A DNA stretch of 64,000 nt from a virus. This document shows, piece after piece, positions 15,248 to 22,659 of the stretch. A model generated the notes under the pieces. That model was not told where the DNA came from. It searched no databases and was given only the letters and a program-made list of their open reading frames with translations. Made by a program: the position numbers and the translations under genes. The first letter of the stretch is position 1. Every line of letters starts with the position of its first letter. Location of the stretch: positions 1 through 64,000 of the IMG/VR virus record IMGVR_UViG_3300017989_000057; one strand, given 5' to 3'.

Positions 15248-15543
15248 GCAATACCCTCCATACCATCCATCCCGGTCTTATACGTGGCGTCATTGGTCCA
15301 CGCTTTGTTCTTGATAGTCGTATCAATTTCGCAGCCGCATTGCTCAAGCATGGCGTTGGCATTTGCGAGCATGGTACATGCAATAGCGATTTTGTCGTTG
15401 GGTGCCAGAGCAAGATTGCCGCTCAGCATAGCAGCAACACTTACAGTTTCGATTAACTCCAGCATGGTTTCTGGAGGCAGTTCGAGCACCTGCTTGAATG
15501 TGTTAGGCTCAACTGACAAGGGGATTATCATCACTTTCTTCAT
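15244..15543 (-). CDS. hypothetical helical protein
   Basis: 99 aa from the ATG at 15543; a TTG at 15558 is an alternative. Helical and Ala/Leu-rich (ETMLELIETVSVAAMLSGNL), with one Cys-x-Cys near the C-terminus. It overlaps the end of the next upstream gene. Function unknown. Confidence 0.6.
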   Translation of the reverse strand: MKKVMIIPLSVEPNTFKQVLELPPETMLELIETVSVAAMLSGNLALAPNDKIAIACTMLANANAMLEQCGCEIDTTIKNKAWTNDATYKTGMDGMEGIA

Positions 15544-16303
15544 CACTGCGTCTTTCAAAGTGTTCCTTGGCTTCCTCTAAGCAATCGGAGATTTTTTCCA
15601 TGTGGTCGGCAACTTCGTTCGGGGTAGAACCGGCGAAGGTCAATTCCCAGAAGATGCTGGTGATGAAGCACCACAAAGTAGGCTGAATAGTCAGCTTGAA
15701 TCCAGTACGACGGAAATCACGGTCGGATTCGACGTATGGTGGGAAGAATTCTACCTCTGGCGAGACGCGAATGGGGAGATGGGCGAGGTTGTTGACAGGG
15801 GTGAACTCGATCGCATATCCTGTATCCTTGGGGCAGTCGTCGCCGCACTCGTGGAAATCGAGACTTTTGGACGGACAACCGGGGCCGATTCCATGGAAAG
15901 ACATCAGGTTTGGCAAGTCGGCGATCTTCGGGTTTTCCCAATAGTTGTATCCATTGTCCATGATTGGACAACCGCTGTCGGGCTGATCTGTTGGCTTGCC
16001 GGTTTTCTTTTCCTTGCGAATGTCGTAGCTGGCGTGCCAGTATAGTTCGAGATATTCAACATCATCAACATCGTCTGGATCACGGTCGAGTTGAATCTGA
16101 TCCCAGAACAGCTTGAACTCCAACATACCCATCGTTGCGAAGATGCCTGGGATCATTTGATCTGCATGATATACCAAGCGGAATAGATCGTAGAGCGTAA
16201 AGTCTTCGTCAACCTTGGTCACCGTCCATTGTAGATCGGTTGGCAAAAAGTCCTTGTAATATTCCTTTGTCAGATGTATGCCATCGCTTGCTGGATTACT
16301 CAT
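15509..16303 (-). CDS. hypothetical protein
   Basis: 264 aa, acidic, with several aromatic-rich strands (LYDLFRLVYHADQMIPGIFA) and a Cys/His patch (FHECGDDCPKD). The ATG lies inside the end of the methyltransferase gene. No family is recognised. Confidence 0.7.
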   Translation of the reverse strand: MSNPASDGIHLTKEYYKDFLPTDLQWTVTKVDEDFTLYDLFRLVYHADQMIPGIFATMGMLEFKLFWDQIQLDRDPDDVDDVEYLELYWHASYDIRKEKKTGKPTDQPDSGCPIMDNGYNYWENPKIADLPNLMSFHGIGPGCPSKSLDFHECGDDCPKDTGYAIEFTPVNNLAHLPIRVSPEVEFFPPYVESDRDFRRTGFKLTIQPTLWCFITSIFWELTFAGSTPNEVADHMEKISDCLEEAKEHFERRSDEESDDNPLVS

Positions 16304-17009
16304 AATCTACCCCCAAGTCTGCTGCCGTGGCCTTGATACAAGGCTCACTTACCTCGATGCCGACACAATCCAGACCCAATGCTTGGCACACCCTTGCTGT
16401 CGTGCCCGTTCCGAGGAACGGATCAAGGACTCGCCCCTTGGGGCGACAGTGACCGTTTACAATGCGCGTCACCAGAGCTTCTGGTAGCTGGGTCGGACAC
16501 CACTTCCGCTTTTCTTTGAATGTACCGCAAACGCGCGGAACCTCCCAAACGTTCGGAGGCATTTTGCCTCCCTTGGCCGCTCTCTTGTCGTTGTACTTTG
16601 CCTGCCTGGCGCTGGGTATCTTGACCTTATCTGGTCGGATGTATTCCGAGTTGAGCCAGTATACGGGTCGGTAGCAGAGGGCATATTTCCCTCTGGTAGT
16701 CTGATCCTGTCCGAAGGTGTAATACCACTGTAACCTTTGAATTAGCGGGATACCAACTGCTGTTACGGCGTTCTCGATAGCGCGTGTCCATTTTTCGTTA
16801 AATGTTAGGAAAATTGGACCTTTGGTCAAATCGGCCATCATTCCAAGCCACAATCGAAGGTTGGCTTCATATTTCCAGTCCGGTTGCCGGTCTGTAAATC
16901 CGTCGTATTTGAGACCAATATTGTCTGGCGGGTCGGCCACGATGAGATCAATTCTTCCCAGAGACGAGGCCGGGATCAGTTCGAATTTACCATGTATCAG
17001 TCTGATCAT
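16296..17009 (-). CDS. DNA N4/N6 methyltransferase
   Basis: 237 aa. Motif IV is DPPD at residues 26-29 near the N-terminus, and motif I (DPFLGTGTTARV) is near the C-terminus, the permuted beta-class order. The DPPD form fits N4-cytosine or N6-adenine transfer from S-adenosylmethionine. No partner restriction enzyme is visible, so it is likely an orphan enzyme that protects phage DNA or regulates it. Confidence 0.9.
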   Translation of the reverse strand: MIRLIHGKFELIPASSLGRIDLIVADPPDNIGLKYDGFTDRQPDWKYEANLRLWLGMMADLTKGPIFLTFNEKWTRAIENAVTAVGIPLIQRLQWYYTFGQDQTTRGKYALCYRPVYWLNSEYIRPDKVKIPSARQAKYNDKRAAKGGKMPPNVWEVPRVCGTFKEKRKWCPTQLPEALVTRIVNGHCRPKGRVLDPFLGTGTTARVCQALGLDCVGIEVSEPCIKATAADLGVDYE

Positions 17010-17305
17010 TCATCCAACTCCACCCGTCGCCTATCCGAATGCTCTGGTCGCTTTTTCGGCGGCTTCGGTACTGGGTCTCCGTTTGGTTTTCTCATACGGC
17101 TTTTGAGAGCATTCCACGCACTTTCAAATGCTGGTGGCGTAAGTTCTCCGTTTTTTGGGACGCCATATTCTTCGAAGATCATACACGCCCTTTGGGCCTG
17201 TTCCTGGGTTTTGTACTCGCCCACTTTGTTCCCCGTTTCGGTATCGATCACAGCCCACTGATGGACGTAGGGCAGCGTGTTTTTTCTCACGACGAACCTT
17301 GGCAT
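17006..17305 (-). CDS. hypothetical basic protein
   Basis: 99 aa, first gene of the leftward operon, about 10 bases downstream of the class A promoter -10 (17316-17311). The N-terminus (HQWAVIDTETGNKVGEYKTQ) resembles small repeat-strand domains. The C-terminus is basic and Pro-rich. The ATG overlaps the promoter region, so the leader is very short. Function unknown. Confidence 0.65.
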   Translation of the reverse strand: MPRFVVRKNTLPYVHQWAVIDTETGNKVGEYKTQEQAQRACMIFEEYGVPKNGELTPPAFESAWNALKSRMRKPNGDPVPKPPKKRPEHSDRRRVELDE

Positions 17306-17310
17306 ACCCC

Positions 17311-17340
17311 ATTATACGGTCAACTAGGGGGTTTGTTCGA
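17311..17340 (-). promoter_or_regulatory. class A promoter of the leftward operon
   Basis: Read leftward: TCGAAC (17340-17335), 18 bp, TATAAT (17316-17311). Same hexamers and spacing as at 610-639. It is placed to drive the metabolic operon down to 9174. Confidence 0.75.
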
Positions 17341-17381
17341 AAAAAAGAAAAAAAGTTGGAGCGCTTTTCCCAAAATAGACT

Positions 17382-17397
17382 CTCTATATATATAGAG
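17382..17397. repeat. perfect 16-bp palindrome
   Basis: CTCTATATATATAGAG reads the same on both strands. It lies in the divergent region between the leftward class A promoter and the GTCCGATA motifs. It may be a dimeric regulator site or a helicase-sensitive AT element. Confidence 0.7.
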
Positions 17398-17405
17398 GGG
17401 GGTTT

Positions 17406-17428
17406 TTATCGGACGTTACATATCGGAC
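17406..17428 (-). repeat. two inverted copies of the GTCCGATA motif
   Basis: On the reverse strand, GTCCGATAA (17414-17406) and GTCCGATAT (17428-17420) repeat the motif of the 211-397 array. They sit between the leftward and rightward promoters. The shared motif in two divergent control regions supports a common regulator. Confidence 0.7.
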
Positions 17429-17434
17429 GCGATT

Positions 17435-17443
17435 GTGTATAAT
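17435..17443 (+). promoter_or_regulatory. class B promoter-like motif
   Basis: GTGTATAAT, 17 bases before the ATG at 17461. No clear -35. It starts the rightward late region that includes the sigma-like gene. Confidence 0.6.
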
Positions 17444-17460
17444 TTTCGAGGGTGATAGAA

Positions 17461-17640
17461 ATGAGTGACAAGAAAACACAGGTTGATTGCCGTTTGATTA
17501 CTCGTGGGACAGACAAGGCGAACGCCAAGGCTATCGAGGATTTGAAGGTTCCCGATCCAGAACCGGCTGTTGGCGAGCAGGTAATCAAGGATGCGATGGA
17601 GGAAGGGTCAGAGGATGACAGTCAGACAGGAAATTCTTGA
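17461..17640 (+). CDS. small acidic protein before the sigma gene
   Basis: 59 aa with GAGGGTG before the ATG. Charged and without a hydrophobic segment (LKVPDPEPAVGEQVIKDAME). It overlaps the next gene by 26 bases. Unrecognised; a regulator of the sigma-like factor is a guess based on position only. Confidence 0.6.
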   Translation: MSDKKTQVDCRLITRGTDKANAKAIEDLKVPDPEPAVGEQVIKDAMEEGSEDDSQTGNS

Positions 17641-18172
17641 CGAAGCACATCCGATCATCGAACGGTTAGCCACGTCTCGTAGCGCCAACGGTGCGTTCGC
17701 ATATTACGAGAACAGTGATGTCTATCAAGAGGTGTGGCGAATGTGCTTAGAGGCCCTGGAAAGGTATGATCCACAGATAGGGCCAATCGAGAACTACCTA
17801 GTGAGACATGTCACCAACCGACTCAAGAACCTCAAGAGGGACAGCTACTTCCGTCCAGGCTCCGATGCTCCGAGTTCTGGCTTGGCACGCACTAGGATGA
17901 ACTTGGTGAACGCACTACCGCTTGGTGGTGGAGATATCGCTGAGCAGGGTATGCTTCTTGGGTCTACTCCGATCAATACTGATCCTGTTGATCACCTATT
18001 GTGCGACGAAACTTTGGAATACATCCGAGATCGTATGCCGGAAAGTCTGATCGATTCGTTCGAAGATTTGATCGGCAACAACCGCGTTCGCAGTCCTGTT
18101 GTTGAAGAGATACGACAGAAGGTGGCAGAGATTTTGAGCGAGAGGGAGGAAGATGTCGGAAGCAAAGAATAA
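17615..18172 (+). CDS. phage sigma-like factor (region 2)
   Basis: 185 aa. Residues about 25-85 resemble sigma-70 region 2: DVYQEVWRMCLEALERYDPQ, then ENYLVRHVTNRLKNLKRDSY, the helix that binds core RNA polymerase and melts the -10. No clear region 4 is visible, as in T4 gp55, which reads a -10-only late promoter. The C-terminus is helical. Position just before packaging and capsid genes fits a late sigma factor. The link to class B motifs is inference. Confidence 0.75.
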   Translation: MTVRQEILDEAHPIIERLATSRSANGAFAYYENSDVYQEVWRMCLEALERYDPQIGPIENYLVRHVTNRLKNLKRDSYFRPGSDAPSSGLARTRMNLVNALPLGGGDIAEQGMLLGSTPINTDPVDHLLCDETLEYIRDRMPESLIDSFEDLIGNNRVRSPVVEEIRQKVAEILSEREEDVGSKE

Positions 18173-19064
18173 GAGATTGTCTTCCAACCCCAAGGCTTTG
18201 AAGCTTCTCGCTGATTGTGTCAAGCAAGGTCTCAGCGACAAGAAGATTCAACAGCGGTTGGCTCAGGAGTGTGGATATCAATGGACGCTGGATACTATTG
18301 GCCGACGCCGCCGTGCTATGGGTGTGACTAAGAATGCTGGCCAGCCAGTTGGTGTTGAAGCTTTGGATGGTCCAATCCTTACCGTGCCGCCCCCTGGATT
18401 GTCTGATGGAGAAAAGGCCCGCTGGTTTAGAGATCAATTCAAAAAGACCCACCTTTATAAAACAATCCAGAGACAATTCGAACCAGAAGAAGTGGAGATG
18501 TACCTAGAAGATTTTGGTTTGCTGTGCTGTCAGTTTGAGGACATCGTTATCAGTGAGTTCATGCAGGTGGACGATTTCCTGAAGCACAGAATTCTTGTTG
18601 ATAGGCAATTGATCCTCAGCCGTTCCCTACAGAGAGAAATCGCAGACCTACAAATGTGGTTTGTGGCGAATCCAAAGCCAGAGGATGAAGATAAAGAGGC
18701 CACCAAGTTTCGCATTTTACAACAGAGACAACTCGATGATAAGCATCGATATCTCAAAAGTGTCAATGATCGCTACGATGCCTTGGTCAAAGAGCGGCAG
18801 AAAATCTACAGTAGTTTGGCTGCGACCCGTAAGGATCGCATGGATGAACTCAAGGGGGGCAAGGAAACCTTCTTGGAATTGGTCGGTAGGCTGCAACACT
18901 CGCAGGATGAAAGAGACAGGCAGGGGAGATTCGCTGAATTGACGAGAATATCTGCTGAAGACGTGAAGAATGAATTTCGTCAGCCGGTCGAATTCCCTGA
19001 TGGCAGTGTCGAGCCAATTATCATGGATGCGGATACGGACTTTGGGGAGGACGATGATGAATAA
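18153..19064 (+). CDS. probable terminase small subunit
   Basis: 303 aa. The N-terminal 60 residues form a helix-turn-helix (LLADCVKQGLSDKKIQQRLA, then WTLDTIGRRRRAMG). A long helical middle and an acidic tail (DADTDFGEDDDE) follow. Size, HTH start and position before the large subunit fit TerS, which recognises the packaging site. No unmistakable family signature is present, so another DNA-binding role is possible. Confidence 0.6.
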   Translation: MSEAKNKRLSSNPKALKLLADCVKQGLSDKKIQQRLAQECGYQWTLDTIGRRRRAMGVTKNAGQPVGVEALDGPILTVPPPGLSDGEKARWFRDQFKKTHLYKTIQRQFEPEEVEMYLEDFGLLCCQFEDIVISEFMQVDDFLKHRILVDRQLILSRSLQREIADLQMWFVANPKPEDEDKEATKFRILQQRQLDDKHRYLKSVNDRYDALVKERQKIYSSLAATRKDRMDELKGGKETFLELVGRLQHSQDERDRQGRFAELTRISAEDVKNEFRQPVEFPDGSVEPIIMDADTDFGEDDDE

Positions 19065-20166
19065 GTGTGCTTTGTGTATACCACGTCCAGGTGGAACGTA
19101 CAGAATGATCCAGAATGGCTATGTAGATGCGCTACGACATTTCGGCTGGAAGGTGTATGTTGGCGATCCTCAGACCAAGCTGGGGTGTCGCAAGCTCATC
19201 GAAGAATATGGCGTGCGATTGATTCTGACTCATTCTAGATACGGAATCCGGCAACTGCCAGTTGATGTGATCAATGCCAACAAAGTCATGGTGTTCGTCG
19301 AGGCGCTGCCGCTTAATGACGGTGACTTGGGCATTGACGGTCCATACGAGGTGGCCCATCAGAATGAACCAGATGTAGTTAAGTCCATCGAATCGGCTAC
19401 GGTCCACACCAGGATTGAGCCCCATCTATGGGCGAACTATATGTCTGTCTGGGGGGAAAACAATGTTGATCTTATGTTTCTCCCAGCGGCGGGTAATATG
19501 ATTCGTGCGATGCCACCGACCTGTACAGTCCTGACAGATGTTGCGATGGTTGCCAACTTTGCCCACAGACAGGGTATCATGAGACAATTGATTGAGCCTC
19601 TTTTTAAGCGGCTGGATTTACTGGGACATTCGTACCAAGCTTTTGGCGATGACATCTGGGCCAGAGCCGGTCTCAACTACAATGGTCCGCTTGATGATGA
19701 CCAGAACCGATTGGCGCATGTATACGCGACAGCCCGCGTGTGCCCGAATGTGCATACCGAACAACAGGTCGGCCTCCAGGCGTGTGTCAACGAAAGGTCG
19801 TTCATGATCCCGCTATGTGGTGGTGTGCAGGTGTCGGACAATCCATTGGTGTCCAGATATCTGGGGCCACATTGTGTGGTATCCACCAGTGTTACCGACT
19901 TCATGAGCAAGGTTATTGGATTAGTGGAAGATCAACCACAGCGATTTGAGAAAATTCGTGCCAGCGTAGAGCATGTGGCTAATAATCATACATACTTCAA
20001 TCGGTTGGTCGATCTGTTTCAGGTGGCTGGATTGCACGATCTGGCTGCTGACATGATAGAGCAAGGACAAAGAGCAGCGGTCAGGCATTGTTGGGAAATC
20101 GATGCTAGATTAAGTGCCGAGGAAAGGGGAGTACCTTATGAGTCGAACGTCGTCGGAGCAGCGTAA
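19057..20166 (+). CDS. glycosyltransferase-like protein
   Basis: 369 aa. The ATG at 19057 has GGGAGG upstream and overlaps the previous stop. The layout looks like a GT-B glycosyltransferase of the CgeB/spore-maturation type: an N-terminal Rossmann-like half, then ARVCPNVHTEQQVGLQACVN with the C-terminal nucleotide-sugar Glu, and DNPLVSRYLG. It probably transfers a sugar to a virion protein, DNA or a host polymer. Neighbouring sugar genes support this. Confidence 0.7.
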   Translation: MNKCALCIPRPGGTYRMIQNGYVDALRHFGWKVYVGDPQTKLGCRKLIEEYGVRLILTHSRYGIRQLPVDVINANKVMVFVEALPLNDGDLGIDGPYEVAHQNEPDVVKSIESATVHTRIEPHLWANYMSVWGENNVDLMFLPAAGNMIRAMPPTCTVLTDVAMVANFAHRQGIMRQLIEPLFKRLDLLGHSYQAFGDDIWARAGLNYNGPLDDDQNRLAHVYATARVCPNVHTEQQVGLQACVNERSFMIPLCGGVQVSDNPLVSRYLGPHCVVSTSVTDFMSKVIGLVEDQPQRFEKIRASVEHVANNHTYFNRLVDLFQVAGLHDLAADMIEQGQRAAVRHCWEIDARLSAEERGVPYESNVVGAA

Positions 20167-20410
20167 TCTTGGTAGGCGTATCGCTGGTGTTACGATGCCT
20201 ATCACCCGCAGACGTATGAGGTGGGGTCGTAACTGGCCGTGTTTGTGCGGAAGTGAAAAAAAGTACAAGGTGTGTTGCCTAAACGAGATCGAGGCCATTA
20301 CAGTATCGGACGGCAACGCCAATGTCACCAAGCTACCAGAGGATATTCAGAAGATGATTGACGCTCATCGTGAGGCGCAGCAGAACGGAGGAAAGAAAGA
20401 CGATGAATAA
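20138..20410 (+). CDS. SEC-C motif protein
   Basis: 90 aa, start at the ATG after GGGGAG. The segment WPCLCGSEKKYKVCC is a SEC-C zinc motif (CxCx8CC), as at the C-terminus of SecA. It usually binds zinc and contacts a partner protein. The rest is basic and then helical. The partner is unknown. Confidence 0.8.
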   Translation: MSRTSSEQRNLGRRIAGVTMPITRRRMRWGRNWPCLCGSEKKYKVCCLNEIEAITVSDGNANVTKLPEDIQKMIDAHREAQQNGGKKDDE

Positions 20411-21416
20411 GACAGCACTGATCACCGGGACAACGGGGCAAGATGGCAGTTATCTTGCCGAACTGCTACTGGACAAAGGCTACACAGTCCATGGGCTTAT
20501 CCGACGATCTTCGGTTGACACCACAGAGCGTATCGCTCACTTTCAGCATCATCCACATTTCGCATTGATAGAAGGTGATATCACCGACGCGGCATGTATG
20601 CATCGGCTGATTTCCGGTATCCAGCCGGATGAAGTGTACAACTTGGCTGCCATGAGTCATGTGGGTGTGTCATTTGATCAGCCAATCACCACCTGTCAGA
20701 TCGACGCGATGGGGCCTCTGTACATGCTGGAGGCTATTCGCCAATCGTCTCCAAAAACCAAGTTCTATCAAGCGAGCACATCGGAATTGTTTGGCGATAC
20801 TCCCATTGCGCCACAGAACGAAAATTCCCCCATGATACCGAACTCACCATACGCAGCAGCCAAGCTTTATGCGCATCAGTTGGTCGGCCTTTATCGTCGG
20901 GCCTACAACATCTTCGCCTGTGCAGGCATTTTGTTCAATCATGAATCTGAGCGTCGTGGAGAAGCGTTTGTCACCCGTAAGATTACCAAGTACGTAGCCA
21001 TGCTTCAGAGTTGGATGGATAGCCACGACGGTTTTCCCAAAAAGGATGTAGATGTTCGTCCGCTGGCGCTCGGCAACATTGAGGCGAAGCGGGATTGGTC
21101 CCACGCCGAGGATATGGTCCGTGGCATGTGGCTCATGATGCAACATGCCGAGCCAGATGACTATGTGCTTGGGTCTGGGGAAACCCACACGGTCAAGGAA
21201 TTCTTGCAACTCGCTTTTGGTTCCATTGGTTTGGACTACAACGATTACGTCGTCATCGATCCCAAGTTTTATCGTCCTGTGGATGTCAATCTGCTCCACG
21301 CCGACCCAGGCAAGGCAGCCAAGGTGCTTGGGTGGAAGCCCACGATTTGTTTTGGTGAATTGATCGATCGGATGGTCCAGAGTGATTACAGAGCGGAGAT
21401 CGAATGCCGCGTCTAG
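20403..21416 (+). CDS. gmd: GDP-mannose 4,6-dehydratase
   Basis: 337 aa, close to the usual length of 340-370. The Rossmann motif GTTGQDGSYLAE is at residues 9-20. The catalytic set is present: Thr126 and Glu128 in ASTSELFG, Tyr150 and Lys154 in SPYAAAKLYA. ILFNHES and GEAFVTRKI match GMD. It converts GDP-mannose to GDP-4-keto-6-deoxymannose, the precursor of fucose and rhamnose-type sugars. Neighbouring glycosyltransferase and FkbM genes suggest decoration of virion or host surface. Confidence 0.92.
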   Translation: MNKTALITGTTGQDGSYLAELLLDKGYTVHGLIRRSSVDTTERIAHFQHHPHFALIEGDITDAACMHRLISGIQPDEVYNLAAMSHVGVSFDQPITTCQIDAMGPLYMLEAIRQSSPKTKFYQASTSELFGDTPIAPQNENSPMIPNSPYAAAKLYAHQLVGLYRRAYNIFACAGILFNHESERRGEAFVTRKITKYVAMLQSWMDSHDGFPKKDVDVRPLALGNIEAKRDWSHAEDMVRGMWLMMQHAEPDDYVLGSGETHTVKEFLQLAFGSIGLDYNDYVVIDPKFYRPVDVNLLHADPGKAAKVLGWKPTICFGELIDRMVQSDYRAEIECRV

Positions 21417-21428
21417 ATCGGAGATATT

Positions 21429-22121
21429 ATGGCTGGGCGTAGATGGACCCAGATAGAAGACGATTTTCTCGTAGAGAATTATCCGAACCAAACCGCCGAG
21501 TGGTGTTCTAGCCGTCTACAGCGAACAATTAATGCTATTCAGATAAGGGCAAAGCATTTAGGCATTCAAGCTAAAGGTAGGTGTGGGTGTCGTCAAACTC
21601 GTGAAGTCATCCGTATCCTTAGTGAGCGACGTGTTATTTGTCTGTGTCCGAAACATGGAGAAACAGTGCATAGATTGTATAAAAATGGTGTTCTTCGATG
21701 TGATGGTTGTATATCAGAACGAGAGACAGCACGCCGTGGCACCAGGGCTTGGACTGACCACACTAGACGTTTGGCCAGACTCTACAGGAGAAAACAGAGA
21801 AGCACTCCGCTTGGCAAATATGTCAATCGAATACGTTCCGCGCTGAGGCAGTGCGCTGTCGGTAAAATCAGTTTTTCGCATGATTTACCGTATACTGCTG
21901 GCCAATTACGTGATCACCTGGAGGATGTCAGACGACGACAGAACAACAGTTGTCCAATCTGTGGAAGCTCTTACGATGAAGTCCAGGACAGCATTGATCA
22001 CATTACACCGGTTAGCACCGCCAAGACAAGAGAAGGTGTATTATCTCTTTTTGATTTATCGAATTTATCTCTATTGTGTTTGAGATGTAATTCTTCGAAG
22101 GGGGCTAAAATTTATGCCTAG
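21429..22121 (+). CDS. HNH homing endonuclease
   Basis: 230 aa with GGAG before the ATG. The N-terminus (WTQIEDDFLVENYPNQTAEW) is a Myb/SANT-like helix-turn-helix. The C-terminal HNH has CPICGSSYDE, DSIDHITPVS and LSLLCLRCNSSKG. It is AT-richer than the flanking gmd and nuclease genes, a sign of recent arrival. The remnant at 27936-28182 has the same ends, so the two are related. Confidence 0.9.
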   Translation: MAGRRWTQIEDDFLVENYPNQTAEWCSSRLQRTINAIQIRAKHLGIQAKGRCGCRQTREVIRILSERRVICLCPKHGETVHRLYKNGVLRCDGCISERETARRGTRAWTDHTRRLARLYRRKQRSTPLGKYVNRIRSALRQCAVGKISFSHDLPYTAGQLRDHLEDVRRRQNNSCPICGSSYDEVQDSIDHITPVSTAKTREGVLSLFDLSNLSLLCLRCNSSKGAKIYA

Positions 22122-22659
22122 ACTGATTCTGCCGACCTATACAGTTATCAGAGACACCCGTGAACAGGAGGGACACGGGTGGTTCTTTGATGCGCATGTG
22201 CCAGATCGCCGTCCTCCACGATGTGAAGGTACGATTATCGAGACGGTAGAGACTGGCGACTACAGCTTGGTGGGGTACACAGACATTCTGGCCATTGAGC
22301 GCAAGTTTGCCTTTTCAGAACTCTGGGGTAACTATAGTGCTAAGAGACGACCGCAGTTTGAGGAAGAGATGGAACGGATGTCTAACATCAAGCACGCTTA
22401 TGTCATCATCGAATCATCTATGACGCCCGACATCCTTGAATTGTCACCACCACAATTTTCCAAGGGCGTACCGGGTAAGTCGTTGGTCAGATGGCTGATG
22501 TATCTGTCAGCTAGGTATGGGGTGAACATCATACCGGCAGGACAGTGTGGTCGCAAGATAGCTCAGATGATTTTCGAGGAAGTGGTCAGAGTAGAGAAGG
22601 ATCGTTGGGTTCACCAGGAACCGAAGAAGAAGTCTGGAGAGAATTGCCTTGGGTGCTAA
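22114..22659 (+). CDS. ERCC4-type nuclease
   Basis: 181 aa. RDTREQ near residue 13 and ETGDYSLV followed by IERKFAFSELWGN give the ERCC4 active site (GD and ERK). This family cuts branched DNA or flaps near junctions. Directly upstream of TerL, it may trim branched DNA before packaging, but its role is inferred from position. Confidence 0.88.
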   Translation: MPRLILPTYTVIRDTREQEGHGWFFDAHVPDRRPPRCEGTIIETVETGDYSLVGYTDILAIERKFAFSELWGNYSAKRRPQFEEEMERMSNIKHAYVIIESSMTPDILELSPPQFSKGVPGKSLVRWLMYLSARYGVNIIPAGQCGRKIAQMIFEEVVRVEKDRWVHQEPKKKSGENCLGC

